Below, one piece after another: positions 47,090-59,290 of a stretch of 64,000 nucleotides of DNA. The translations under genes were made by a program, and so were the position numbers. This DNA is from Ophioderma brevispina. Lineage: Eukaryota > Echinodermata > Ophiuroidea > Amphilepidida > Ophiodermatidae. Each line of letters begins with the position of its first letter. Within the stretch, counting starts at the first letter, position 1. The stretch lies in assembly GCA_023653785.1 (NCBI GenBank), contig JAMKCH010001580.1, positions 1 to 64,000 on the forward strand, read 5' to 3'. The notes under the pieces are model-generated. The model did no database searches and was not told the DNA's origin. It saw only the letters and a list, made by a program, of their open reading frames with translations.

Positions 47090-47737
47090 GTAAAGGGCAC
47101 TATCAGGATTTGCTATATCGGAAATCGAAAAAATCATCAAAAAATCAGATTTTTGCATGTATGTAACAAGTACAGGTATCCTCGCATACCCTGCAAATGC
47201 TAAGACCAGAAGCAACCTAATAAGGACAGAATCAGAAATTTTAGTCATTACTGTCCGTTCGGACACTTACTACAACACGTAATTGAATGGGGAATCGTAT
47301 CTTGGAACACTGCCGTTTTCTTCCTTCTCTGTCAATTCTTCAGTTGGGAAAAGGTAACTTATGAAAATTCTACAGACTTATCCTTCACTTTGAAGCTATT
47401 CCTGCAAATTTCAAATATTTTTCAAATCACTGATAGTGTTTTTAAGGACAAGCCTGTAGAATTCTCATAAGTTACTTTTTCCAACTGAAGAATTGACAGA
47501 AAGGAAGAAAAGGGCAGTATTAAAAGATACTAATCTCCATTCAATTACGTGTTGTAGGAAGTGTCCGAATGGACACTAATGCCTAAAATATCTGATTTTG
47601 TCCTTTTCAGGGTGCTTCTGGTCCTATAATTTGCAGGATATGTTAGGATACCTATGCTTGTTGCAGACATGCAAAAATCTGATTTTTGATGATTTGTTAG
47701 ATATTCTTATTTAGCAAATCACTGATAGTGTCTTTAA
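47090..47737. mobile_element. Two head-to-head MITEs, TTAAGGCACTATCAGT family
   Basis: A full copy (about 47090-47445, GGGCACTATCAGGATTT to ATCACTGATAGTGTTTTTAA) is followed by an inverted copy ending AAATCACTGATAGTGTCTTTAA. Together they form a 650-base palindrome with long arms. Internal landmarks (GTATCCTCGCATACCCTGCA, TCCGTTCGGACACTTA) match the copies at 31410 and 35758. Confidence 0.75.
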
Positions 47738-47817
47738 CATGAAAGTGTTGGTACTGGTTGAAAACTTTAAGTCCATTAGCAACCAAACTAAAGTTAGATG
47801 CAATGTGCAAAACTTCA

Positions 47818-48075
47818 TTACAGGGGCATTTCGTGATTCACAACCTCGTTCCCCTGACTTACCTCAAAAAGTTTGAGCTAGTCTTACGTGCAAATTCGAT
47901 CGTATCTGTAAGAAATTCACAATTTTGTATGGGGCCGTGGGAAACAAGCAATTGCTCATACAACAAAACCGCAAGATCAGAATCAACTCAAATTTTGTGA
48001 ATAAGCTTTCCTCAAGGATACCTAGTGAACAATGAATAAATCAGAAGGTGCTAGAATCACAAAATGCACTTTTAA
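47818..48075. mobile_element. MITE, GGGGCATTTCGTGAT family, copy 3 (shortened)
   Basis: Left end TTACAGGGGCATTTCGTGAT and right end ATCACAAAATGCACTTTTAA. It is about 80 bases shorter than the copy at 33816, with a gap after TTACCTCAAAAAGTTTGAG. Non-coding. It lies 81 bases after the 47090-47737 palindrome. Confidence 0.75.
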
Positions 48076-48805
48076 GTTATTGAGGTCAAAGATCACATTC
48101 CAAGGTCAAAGGTCATCTCAGGTCAAATGACACTATGCATCAGGGAACAGTAGGTATTTGTGGATCTTTTGTTCATTTACAAACAATCCTAAAGTGGTCG
48201 TTAAAAGTGGTTTCCTCTTGATTTAGGGAATGTGTCTACCATCTCAAATGTCAGAAAAGAGGTTGAAAAATTGCTTTGTGACTGCATGACCAACTTAATA
48301 AATTGGTGAAATAAAGGTGTATTCCAAAGTCAAAAGGGTGAATAGTACCCACTTGCTTCAGTGTGTTTCCATTGTAAAGATTTGGGCAATATGAGCTTTA
48401 TGAGCTCAAATATGTCATCTTGTAAATTGATTGTGGCAACTTAAATTAACAAAACTTTGAATTATGTTACATGACAAAGGCTTAAAAACTGTATCATGGT
48501 TGAATGTTTATTAATCTTTTCCTGGATATGGCCTCAAGTGTTGAAAAAAAAAACCCCAAAAAACATGTGGACCTCCGTATTACTAGTGACTGCACTCTTA
48601 CCTATTAAGCTAACAAGCCAGGGTTGGTAGAGAAGCGATAGATATTATCTGTAGGTGTTAGGTCCGAAAGGTATCCATCGCTTTCTTTGCGGACAGCATC
48701 AGAACGGTATATTTACATAATATAATTTATATTTGTTTTGAGCTTTTAACTACTTAGTTCTCCAGACAGACAAGGATGAATATTTATTAATCTTTGTTGT
48801 TACAG

Positions 48806-48935
48806 AATGTGCCGAGTACGAGGCAGCAAGATTCAAGAGAGAAAAGAGGAAAGAAAGCAGAAAGAGGTTAGCAGAGAAAGCCAAAGGAAAAGTTATATCT
48901 GCTAAGAAGGAAAAGGAAAAAATAGAAAAAATAGA
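48806..48935 (+). CDS. TADA2B: TADA2B exon (AEYEAAR), last exon found
   Basis: Exon between acceptor TTGTTACAG and donor AGA|GTAAGT, open throughout. With the leftover G it encodes ECAEYEAARFKREKRKESRK, then RLAEKAKGK and a Lys/Glu-rich tail (KKEKEKIEKIE). The vertebrate counterpart is ESAEYEAARHKREKRKENKN, then LAGSKRGKE. The basic charged stretch precedes the SWIRM domain. It ends in phase 2 with a strong donor, so at least one further exon must follow. A SWIRM exon (family motif LPGFELLS...) was not recognised in the remaining 15 kb; it may lie beyond the window. Confidence 0.93.
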
Positions 48936-49580
48936 GTAAGTAGTCTCAATTGATTTGCTTTGATGTGATGTCATTAAAATACTCACAGCCATTCAAATCA
49001 GAACAGATATGATGCACTTTGCTTTCACATACTTATAATTGAGCATTGCGATTGTATTTTCAAAGAACAGTGGAATTATAGTCCATTTCTCTTCCTCTGT
49101 GCAGTAATGTCTATAAATTATGTCATAACCTTGACGCAGCTTTACGCATGTGTCAAGATATGCCGTCTTTGTGCGCGCATGTAAAAATGATGTCGCTTTA
49201 AGCCAGTGTGCGCAGTTTACTGTTGCGACCATCAAATCCTGCGCTGACGTCACTTCATGGAGGTAGGGAAATGGAGTATAGCCAGTATTATGCATACCAT
49301 CGATTAAAATTCTTTTACATATTGGAATCAATGATACTTTTTTCCAAATTTATGAATTTCAGACATCTTCTACAGTTCTACTGGCAAATTTGTCCAAAAT
49401 GTAATTAAAAATACAATTATACTCCACACAGAATACATCAAAAGTATTATCAGCATTCCCATTTTAATGGCTGTATGTATATCTGGCAATTATGTCCCCT
49501 TACCCTGTAGTTTAGTGACCCATTTGTTTAATTTATCTTATTTATCTTAACAAGCCTGCCAAATTATATTCGAACTGTCA

Positions 49581-50050
49581 ATTTTTGTGGGCCGCCAGCT
49601 ATAGCTGGCAGGACCACTTAGCAATCCGTTGTGTGTGTGATGTGTGTGTGGGTGTGTGTCACTAAATTGTTAAGTTTTAAAAATTAACCTCAATTGTTAA
49701 GTTGAAGTTCAATTGGAACCAAACTTGTGTCATAGGTGCACCATGGGATCCCTCATATGTTGAGGAGGTTTAAGGTCATGTGCCAAGGTCATGTGCCAAG
49801 GTTAAAGGTCATATTAGGTCTAGTTGAAAAATAGGCTAAAAATGTAAAATCGACCTACATTGAAAAGTTGAAATTCAAACTTGAGTCATAGGTGCAATAT
49901 GGGATCCCTCATTTGTTGATGAGGTCCAAGGTCATGGGCCAAGGTCAAAGATCATGTGAGGTCAAGTTGTAAGATAGGCTGGGCTGCCCACAGTTTATAT
50001 TCTTTTAATATAGCGAGTGCGAAAGCCAAGAACCGCGCAATTTTAGTTCT
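49581..50050. repeat. GGCCGCCAGC/AGGTCA interspersed repeat, third copy
   Basis: Contains GGGCCGCCAGCTATAGCTGGC and a GTGTGTGTG stretch. It then has two runs of CCATGGGATCCCTCAT(A/T)TGTTGA followed by AGGTCATG(T/G)GCCAAGGTCA, and ends at TAATATAGCGAGTGCGAAAG. It is clearly diverged from the pair at 32441 and 36799. Confidence 0.75.
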
Positions 50051-52876
50051 TGTTGCTTGACACTTCGGAAGGGGATTTCAGTGTCTGATTTCAAGTGATG
50101 TGTTAACAAACGGCAACGTTGAAATTCAAGATGGCAATATCTCACGATATGGCAGGCGACAGCATAGGGCTATTGATCGAAAAGTCCGCCCTTTGCCAGC
50201 AATTTTGACATACCAGCCTCAGTTAGTTATTTTTTGTTCCATTGATATTCCTCTACCTTTCTGTAAGGTCTGTTTCATGTGAAATGCTTGTTCACCTCAC
50301 TGATATCCAGTGGTCACCAATGCCGGCTTTCATGAATTCAGATCATGAAGCAGACGATGTAAGTGTGACGTCATGGCTTCGCTTGTGTCGACTTACCTGA
50401 TTTCACTTCCTCGCTGAGGCGTGGCCCTACATTTATCGTAGCTCATTGATATTGACCAATCAGCTGGGTAGTACTCGGGGATTTCAAACTTGGGGACTCT
50501 TATCAAGAATATTGTTTTCTGGGTTATACAAAACAAAAAAATCTGTCTTCACACAACTGACATTTTTAAATCTTTTAATGGTACCTTTAGTACATGAATG
50601 ATAGTTATCTTATTTGCTTAGAACTGGTGCATGGGTGAAGCTCATATTTTGCAGTCACAAGCCCCCTCACTGAGAAATACCAATTTAAGTTCAACTGATC
50701 CCAGAATTAAAAAAATAATGTTTACTAACTCTCTGCCAGAAATTGTTCAAGGACTTTACCATGCACGGAGTGTGATGTACATCAACACGGAAGTGAATGT
50801 CAATTGGCTGTTGAGTAGTCTCGACCATCCTCATTGGTTAATCTTTATCTCTTCAGAAGGCTAACCCATAAACTCCGCCCCTTTTATGCAATCTACGGCG
50901 TTGCCCACCTCTGAATGACAATTCTGACCGCAATATAAGTTCAAAATATAAATACTGCTGAAAACTATAGCTTACAAATGGCTAAAATCCTGAAACATAT
51001 ATTGTAAGACAATTTTTGTGAAATGCTGTATTATCTGTGTAATACATTTTCGTTTCGTCATTGGGGCAGGAAAAACCTATGAAACCTTTGAAATCAAAAT
51101 TAAAATGTTTAAATCATTGCTATAATAAGTTCACATAGGAAGAGTTCCTTTAAACATGTTTCAGGGCCAAAAACACATAGGTTTTTCCTGCCCAACACGA
51201 TTTCCATTTTTCCCAACAGTCTCGGCTGATGTACAGATTTTGAAAATTGTATTTGAGGGGGTACTTTTTTTCTGTGCCACTGCTAGAGGTATGTGCCACT
51301 GATTCAGAACAACAAAGAAAGATTGATGGTATGCATATACCACCTGGGTGGGGAAATGGTAGTTCATTTCATACCTCTGCCCTGTTTATTATAAGGTGGA
51401 ACATGACCCCATTCTTTTGTCACTTATATTTCCCTTAAAAAAATTCACCAATTTTTTGTTGTTTTTTTTGCCAGAGGAGAGGCTCCAAGTCATGCAAAAT
51501 ACACTATACCTACTATAGTGTATCTAGGGTTTGCATTATACCGTGGCCGTCCCTAGTGTTCTCTAAATTTGCTTTATAAAAGGAATCATTTTGTCATCTT
51601 ATAGTGAACACACACTTTAATAAACTATTATTGTAGAAGTTTGAGGACCGAGCTGCCGTCAGTATACCTAATAACCTGTAGCTACCTCATTTTATGAGCA
51701 ACTATTTTAAACACTAAAGTGCCCAAGGGAGGGTCCCTAGACCCAACATTTGATTTTTTTTGTGATTTCTCGCTCGCAATCAAATTTTTCAAAGAGTGTT
51801 TTGCTAATGTCCGATTTATGATACGCTTCTCCTGATAATAAAACATTTCAATCCACCCCGCTTCATTAGATAATTAAGGTTGGGTCCCTAGCCCCCCCTC
51901 CCCTGGGGACTAACGGAAGTGAAAAAATCAAATTATTTTACTAATTAAAAAATAAGTAATTAAAAAAAAATCCTTTGATTTATTTGCTTATAGATATATA
52001 CCTTAGAGGCAATTACTTAATAATTAATAATACTTAAATCAAATAACCTTTTATATGCTGATAGCATCAGATTTTAATTTTTCATGACGTGCTCTTACTG
52101 TGTAAGTCTCTGGGGAAAAATAGGTGATTTTGAAGTTTCTGACAAAACGCAGGATGTATAATTTGGCTATATTTTTGCAATGATATTTTTAATTAGTATT
52201 CTAGAGTAGATAATAATGAATTATTTTGGTTCAAAACCTTATTATTGGAGTTGCTGAGGATGGCAATGTGCAACCACTCTTTTTCGGAGAGTGACAATTT
52301 CAATTGGCCATAGGTTCAAAGTTCGGATTTCAATTTTTATTTGTGGTTATTGGTTCTTACGTGACCCCCAATTACTTGTGTTAGTGTCCATTATCAAACT
52401 CCTATGGGAAAGTGGTTAGCTGGGTTTTGGTTCCCTAGGAACCCCCCCTTGGGCACTAACGAAGTTTTTTTTAGCTTTTGGCACTTAAGTGGTTAAGAAT
52501 AACCAGTAGCTACCTCATTTTATGAGCTACTATTTGTTTTGGGTAAAAATGGTAGGCCTATCTTGGTTGACATGTGTCATAGCGTGACCTAGCATAATAC
52601 TGTGGCAGACATCTCCTTTTCGAATGTGGACCACATGACCTAAATTATTAATTTCCTCCACATGTATGAGGCATTAGACAAAACATTTGCCAACCGAAGT
52701 AGTAAAAAGATTCAACAGTCCTTTGCACTACAGTATTCCCTATAGTATTCTTGTTGGCCTATCGGGCAATAGCTCACAACTTGGCCAGTCAAACCCATGT
52801 ACAAAGGTATGGTTGCCTTCTAAAGTACCCTCCAGGCTTTCTGGCACTAACCTATCTATGTCATGTCAAAGACACC

Positions 52877-52947
52877 TCCCCACACACACAACCCACAACA
52901 CACACACAACACACACACCACACACACACACACACACAACACACCAG
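52877..52947. repeat. CA microsatellite
   Basis: Imperfect (CA)n tract with CAACAC and CCACAC interruptions, about 70 bases. Confidence 0.95.
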
Positions 52948-53479
52948 TGCATTCAGTGACAAAGGACTGCAAAAAATAGGATTCTTTAGGTGAGAGATGC
53001 CAATTGCCCCCAAACTGGGCTTTTGGTTGACAAATTTTGCTATATTGGTTTTTTTTTTTTAATGTGGGCTTTGGATGAAATTGTCACCCAATTTTTTCTA
53101 AAAAATTTGGGTGAAAATTTTAATAATTTTTCAAAATTTGGGTTGCATTGTAAATTTTCTAAAATATGGGGTCTTTGGGTGACCATGATGTTAAAATAGG
53201 ATTCTTAAACAGCTTACATGCACTTCCACCTCCTTGCAAGAACCCTAAATGTATTGCTTTGTGTAACCACTTAAACCATATTTTCTTGAGAACATGGCAT
53301 CACTATTTAGTAAGGATTGGGGGGGGGGGGCTATCAATTTTGACCTGCCTCCAAAGATGGATATGAGTGCACTGAATTCTTCTCCTTACCATAAGTTTTA
53401 ATAATTTGGCTAGATTGTTTCAATTATGTTGATAGTGCCCTCTATCACTTTCCCGAATTGAAAAACAGAGGCTTCAGCT

Positions 53480-53777
53480 CAGAGGGTGTTTTGGGGGGGA
53501 AACCAATCCCATAATGCCATTGCAATGTGCCTAGCTTCTACTGTACTAAAAACAGCATGTCAATACTTACGGATAAAGTGTTCTAAGAAGTTTCAGAACC
53601 AAAAGAACATTTTCATGATTTGCTAAAAATCACTAGTAACTAGTGCTTGTGGTGGGCTAAAATTCGTGTAAAAAGTCCGGGGTTTTTATGTGTTTAAGAA
53701 CAGTTTTTTTTTGTGGGATCACATGACCTTTTTGAGTGACATTATTATGGGCTGGACCTCAATAACACCTTCTGGGC
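53480..53777. mobile_element. MITE, AGAGGGTGTTTTGA family, copy 3
   Basis: Left end CAGAGGGTGTTTTGGGGGGG with ACCAATCCCATAATG. The interior contains GGGGTTTTTATGTGTTTAAGA and GTGGGATCACATGACC. The right end AATAACACCTTCTGG is roughly inverted. Related sequences lie at 3600-3790, 17083-17366 (reverse) and 63698-63910. Confidence 0.6.
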
Positions 53778-54960
53778 TTTACCTAAGTCGGGTGAGTCCC
53801 ACACTAATTTTAGACACTGCAGAACATTTGCTCTAGCATGGCTAAAATAGTCCAGCCGACTGAAAAACATAGTAAAAACGTAACCCTACTTTTTTCAATA
53901 ACCACTCTCTAGACACCACCATTAAAAACCAATATCTGGGAATCGGGAAATTTGTCTTGTCGGTTATCTGTGTATTCCAAAGAATTCCCTGCTGTTGTCC
54001 TCATTTCACCCTTCACTCTTTGTCCAAAGTCCGGAAGTACTTAGAATGCCTTTATTACCTCATTTATCCAAGTTAATACAACCATAATCAAGTTCTGACA
54101 GTTTACCATTATGTTAAAGTTTGGGCATTAGCCTCTAGGGGGTTTGCGACAAAAGCGGTGCTCAAAAGAAATCTACCGAGCTTTCATAAGGTTTGTAGTG
54201 ATGAGCCTATAGGTCATAGGAACATTATCTTTTCCACCCACGTGTTGAAGAAGCTTTTATAAGCTGTTGTGGTTATTTTCACTAATTCCAAAATATATCG
54301 TGACTTAGTGCAAAAATAAGTGTGAAACATGTCTTTTTTTAAACATGGAAATTCATGACACTTAACTTTTGCAAAAATGTTTAAAATATTTCTGAAATTG
54401 ACTTGTGGGATCTTTGTCCTTTTAATGTAAATTGACCAATGATAAAATATGTATTTGGAACTTGGCATTCCCAAAGCGGGGGGACAAGTGGTCCCCCCAC
54501 TCGAAAACTATAGCCCCCCCCCACTTTCTTTTCCATTTTAATATAATAAATAAAAACACTTTACCCCCTCCCGTCAATGAACTAACCATTTGTAAAAACC
54601 GGATTTTTAGCAACAACCACAGTGCCTATCATGGGCCGATGGGTCCTTTTCATAAGGAAAAAGGACCCAAATTCGCCCCCATCAGAAAAATACATCAGCA
54701 CCCTTCTCCCCCCCCCCCCCTCATTTGCAGAGGTCTGGTTATTCAACTGTATCTAAAGTTACAATATATCAGAAAGTTTGGTGGAATGACCCCATTGTAA
54801 GTTAACGATGCATCTGAATCGCAACATGTCAAAGTTTTGTGAAATACACCCCCTGTTGAATCCAACATACAGCCTCCCCTTTGAACTTCAATTACATGTC
54901 TATTCTACACAAATTGAAATTCAGTAAGTTCTGTCACGTTTAATATACTAGTAACTGAAG

Positions 54961-55065
54961 TATGTTTTTTTTTTTTTTTTTCTTTTTTTTTTTTTTTTAT
55001 TTCTAAAACATTTATTTTTTTTTTTTTTTCCTTTTTTTTTTGTTTATTTTCTCCATTCGTCTGGT
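54961..55065. repeat. Poly-T low-complexity tract
   Basis: Over 100 bases almost entirely T with few C, A and G interruptions. Likely length-unstable. Confidence 0.95.
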
Positions 55066-55607
55066 CCCTTTATTTTTTGCTTTTTCTCGCCATTTTCCGC
55101 TTTTCACTTTTGGTTTTAGGGCTGCCTCTTATTTTTGTGTGTTTTTTTAATGGCATCCCTTTAATTTAGTGCTATGTCACTATTTGGCTTGTCCCCTGGC
55201 TATATAAGTCCAATTGTTATAAATAAATATAAAAAAACATTTTGATAAGCCCTGTGAATTGTTCAGAAAATGGGCTGTCAAGTGGTCCGGTTAAAATACA
55301 GACTCCCCTGGATTATTAACCTTGAATAGCACAGCGTTGAGTCCGCATTTTCCTCCTACTCATCCATCAGCTTAAAATTTTATGTCCTGTGCAACTTGTC
55401 CAAAAAAAACTTAACACCTCATTAATATCTGAAAACAATTTGGTCAATTATGACACATTGTGATTGAGTACCATAAGCCAGCTTCTGGTGTGTTTTATAA
55501 TAGGCCAAGCTATGTCCAAACAAACCATACTTTCCTGAGAGATTCCAATCTTCATTTCAAAATAATCAATTGAGACCACTAATGAATGTCCTTCAAGAAA
55601 AAAAGTG

Positions 55608-55952
55608 TTAAAGGGCCATGGTCTGATCCCCAGAACCCCAGATTTTAACCATAAGGGGATCAAAATTTTGGAATCTGAAGAAAAGCTCCTATTTTTTCCT
55701 CATTTACCCTGTGAAATCTTAGCCAATAGGATGTTTGTTTGGATGTTCTGAGCGAAAATGTGCCCAATTTTGGTCGACCAATCTTTATTTTAAAAAAAAT
55801 ACTCTATGGGGATTAACAAAATCTCAAGTTTTTAGCTTCTCAAAATGGGTTAAAATTTTGTCAAGAAAACTTTACAGATGGGTTTTGGTGTGAAAGAGGC
55901 CATTCTAGTCAAGATGAAAACTTTATATACTTAATCGAGTCATCCCCTGTAA
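55608..55952. mobile_element. Half copy of the foldback element family (CTTTATATACTTAATCG end)
   Basis: Matches the right arm of the foldback at 5952-6684 in order. Shared landmarks are CCCCAGAACCCCAGATTTT, TTTACCCTGTGAAATC, GGTCGACCAAT, ACTCTATGGGG, TTTACAGATGGG(G)TTT, CTTTATATACTTAATCG and CATCCCC. Only one arm is present. Confidence 0.7.
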
Positions 55953-56437
55953 TAGCATTAAACAATAAATAGAAATTATTCGTTAAACATAGACTTGGTT
56001 CAAAGTTCAAACTGATTAGCATGGGTGAGGAGAAGAGAAAATAAAGTAGCTTCCCACAATGCATTGCTTCCATTGGCATTTTTTGTACAGGTTGTCATCA
56101 TGTGAATCGTTAGAGATGAAATACTCTTAACATGAAAGTTTGTGATCAGTACTAGGTCAATTTTAAGCCATGTTTCATCACTAACGATTCACCATCATAT
56201 TGTACAAACCTCCCATTGAAGCAATGCATTGTGGGAAGCTACTGAAATCTTCTCTTGGTTAGGAGGGACATAGGAAGCTATAGGAGGCTTCAAGCTATAT
56301 TGGAAATAGTCAATAAAACACCAATCACAAACTGTGCCTAGTGAGGGAAAACAAGGATAATTGTATGGCAGGTAATGACTACCCGAGATCTGACCCAGCA
56401 TCAGAGAGAGAAAGGACTTCATCACTGATTTTGTAGG

Positions 56438-56830
56438 GTGAAACCAGGTATAACTTGGCATGGAATAAGCTTTGTGGCCTTAAAATTGTTGGTGCTACAT
56501 CGAAGTCCCTATTTAAGCACTAAGGATGAGAATGTCACACATAAAATCAGTAGCATAACATGGTATACTGCCTGGCTAGATACTCCAAGACCAGATCAAC
56601 TCTCTATTACACCTAAGACAGAACTACCACCTGGCAGCAATCTCCCACGCAAGGAATGGATCACCAAATACTGGATTCGCACAGGAGTCGGTCGCTTCAA
56701 TAGCAATATGCACCGATGGGGGCTGTGGCCATCGCCAGCCTGCCAATGTGGTTCTCCATCACAGATTGCGGATCACATTCTCAATGAGTGCCCTACACAG
56801 ATTTCTCAAACCCCAACCAATCAACAGTGA
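56438..56830 (+). mobile_element. Non-LTR retrotransposon ORF2 C-terminal fragment
   Basis: The reading frame contains LPRKEWITKYWIRTGVGRFN, then SNMHRWGLWPSPACQCG, then ADHILNECP. This is the typical end of Jockey/CR1/R1-type LINE reverse-transcriptase proteins: an arginine-rich R.G.GR helix followed by a C-x-C...H-x(4)-C knuckle. The protein ends soon after the knuckle (TPTNQQ*). No reverse-transcriptase core is visible upstream, so this is a 5'-truncated dead copy. The clade is not determined. Confidence 0.75.
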
Positions 56831-58186
56831 GTTGGCTCCAACGCTTACAACATATCTAGCTGCTGCCTCATACGCAAGAAGAAGTAGCGTAATAGGCCAA
56901 CCCAGAGAGCTTTGACTGGGAAGAAAAGCTTGAAAATCATGCTAAATCAGCCTTTTTTTGCCTGTTCACTAGGAAATTTTCACATCCAAACAGGAAAATC
57001 TGCCTAGTCAAAACCACCTCCAACCAGAAAAATTTGCTTCAAAACCGGGAATCTGCCCCCTATGACAAGTGACGCCTGTTACGCCCCTGCTTAAAAATTC
57101 CATTTCAGGAGGTGGCAAAGTTTTATAGCCTACACTTCACACAGGATTTTCAAGTATTAAACGTGTGTCCATGCAAAACATTGACAGCACAGTTACGCTA
57201 CAGTTACACTACTTCCGCATTTTGGCCAGTCTTACATGATAGCAGACCTACGTATCCAGGGGGTGGCGGAACAGATGTGCCTACACAGGTTTCCCTACAG
57301 AGAAAAACAAAGGAAGAAGGAAATGTGTACCAAATAAGCATGATAAGCAAAGATTAAAAATAAAGAACCCGTACTGGACAGGTTCCACTCCACAGGATAT
57401 CTTCGTCTGGATTCACCGCTGATGTGAGTCGTAAATCAACATCTTCCCTGTTAGTAACAACCAGGTTAGGACGACTCTTTTACATTTGCCAAGTTTAGTC
57501 CCAATGGAGAGGGACAACTCATTTGAAGTAAACATAGGCCTAATGCTTGGAGGGAGTTCAAGGAACTCCAAAAATAAATTAGGCTTATGCATTTCAAGGG
57601 GACATGTTATAAAAATAAGTTGTAAAGTGTGGTTGATAAAAGATCAATCACAAAGAAGAATTTAGTTTGACCTTGACATTGAACACTTAAAGGCATTATG
57701 GGTAAAGTTTGCTGGGGAACACCCAAGGCTTGTATTCTCAAAGGGAGAGGGTAGTCCTTCTGGAATGGACCTTTTTTTCATAGGCCTACTATATTCTAAA
57801 AGTGTGATGTAATAGATGACAATCACTGTAGAGCCCCCACCACCACCACCGGTGTAGAGCAATATTTCTCAATATTGTTTGTTGTGCAGGCATGATGTAT
57901 TATTTAACCTATCAGCTGATCCGTATTTGTTTGCATGGTCAGAGGAACTGCAACAAGCTGCTGCTTCATCCCCATGGAAACTACCAATTGATTTGATTGG
58001 CTATTCATAGGATTAGTTGATGTAATTGGCCAATCATAGACGTGATAAAAATAAGGAAGGTCTATTTTGATAGGTTACTTGGAGGGTTAAGTCATGTATG
58101 AGCCAATCAGAGATACTCTAAGACAAGCAGTACTGGCCAATTGTGTTAACCTGGCCAATTTTGAAATTACTAATGCCGCCTGCCTG

Positions 58187-58310
58187 GGATTAGGATTAGG
58201 GTTAGAATTTAACATTAGGGTTAGGGTTAATAGTTAGGTTTAGGGTAAGGGTTTAACCCTAGGTTTAGGGTAAGGGTTTAACCATAGGTTTAGGGGATAG
58301 GTTAGAAATC
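58187..58310 (+). repeat. Interstitial telomere-like TTAGGG tract
   Basis: Contains multiple TTAGGG and variant hexamers (GATTAGG, GTTAGGG, GTTTAGGG, GGTAAGGGTTTAACC) over about 120 bases. The variant GGTTTAGGGTAAGGGTTTAA block is repeated twice. It is too degenerate and too short to be a chromosome end. Confidence 0.8.
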
Positions 58311-58659
58311 AGCCAGCTTGACCCTTTTTGCAGCAGTAGAAGTTAGGCTTCCCCTTTTTTGTAGGGCAAGGTTAGCAGTGCAGGCCAATCAAAAGTTCCT
58401 ACAACAACAATGGCTAGCCTTTAGGCTAAGACTAGGCCTTTAATCTTCAAGTTCACTAGATTCCAGTGTTACCATCTGTCATTTCCCTTGGTCTTTTGCT
58501 TCTCAGCAGGAAGCTGGTTAGTGATGGATCTTTAACCTCTTACCTTGGGGATAGAGTGAAGCATAATATTTACCAGGACTGATTTCAGGAGAAATATCGT
58601 GAATATTCCACAAGATATTATCTGTCTTGCACATACACAACCAATTTCTTCATGGGAGT

Positions 58660-59290
58660 ACCTTTGAAGTAACCCTTAAGTAGCCACAGAGTTACCACCC
58701 TCATCGGTACCACATCACCGGCGCAAAAGTGGTAGTAATCATCCACCTAGGTACACACGCAGTAGCTTAACCACTAGTCACCCTATGCAGGAGTACCTGT
58801 GTGGGTACTCCCATGCAAATGAGTTTTGATCTCTGTGTGATTATTTTAGTAATTTTATCCATTATTTAACTTTTTGGTCACATATGTAATATGTTTTTAC
58901 ACAAAATATCATGTATAGGGGTTTTTGGTGATGCTCAACTCAAATATAGATGTTAGTAAGCTTGAAAATGATAAGAGAGTCATAAACAACAATGAAATGT
59001 TTGGGCCCTCTATGTTCCAAAGTGCTGCCTACTAGGCAGACGGTAGGGGAGTACCTGTGAAGGTACTCCTGTGGAGTAGCTGCAGAGGTACTCCACTACT
59101 GGTGGCTTACTACTGGTGGCTCACCTAGCAGGCAACTGCAGAGTACACTATAGGATAGGTACTGCTAAGAAAACATAGCTGCTATCCACCCAGTGGCTTA
59201 TGTACTTCACAAGTACTTAGTTGTGGGTACTGCATTAAGAGGGTACCCTTGGAGTAGAGCTAAGAGTACACATGGAGTAGGAATCTTGCT
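58660..59290. repeat. GTAGC/GGTACTCC motif-dense repeat, copy 2
   Basis: Dense in GTAGC, GAGTAGCTGCAGAGGTACTCC-type and ACTACTGGTGGC motifs, with an AT-rich middle (GGGGTTTTTGGTGATGCTCAACTC). The same motif style and the TTTTTG.TGATGCTC landmark are found at 2290-3000. Function unknown. Confidence 0.6.

Larger units (their letters stand above)
25791..48935 (+). other. TADA2B: TADA2B (ADA2b) gene, partial locus
   Basis: This is the span of the recognised exons of a TADA2B orthologue, a scaffold subunit of the nuclear SAGA acetyltransferase complex that links GCN5/PCAF-type enzymes to ADA3. Identification rests on conserved order and content: a SANT domain ending FGFGNW after correction, TEVTEH, GNIGR, LGYMPHRDDFE, FDNDAETLVS, AHVDIYTNRLKERLRRKKIA, FREKLRPFAQF, LFENI, SLRAKIKEL and AEYEAARFKREKRK. 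Each has a direct counterpart in vertebrate TADA2B in the same order. TADA2B rather than TADA2A is favoured by the AEYEAAR.KREKRK segment and the wording of the LGYMP linker. The ZZ finger and SWIRM domain were not found in the window. Introns run from about 0.9 to over 5 kb and are full of mobile elements and a tandem duplication. Confidence 0.9.
48936..56437. other. Region with no recognised gene
   Basis: Downstream intron or intergenic sequence. Apart from the repeats listed separately it holds AT-rich unique-looking sequence. I searched by eye for a SWIRM-type exon and found none. Confidence 0.5.

Noticed and set aside
57112..57357. 81-codon ORF after a possible acceptor (CCATTTCAG) as a downstream exon
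   Set aside because: Does not match the expected SWIRM domain of TADA2B or another family I recognise, and no donor is evident.
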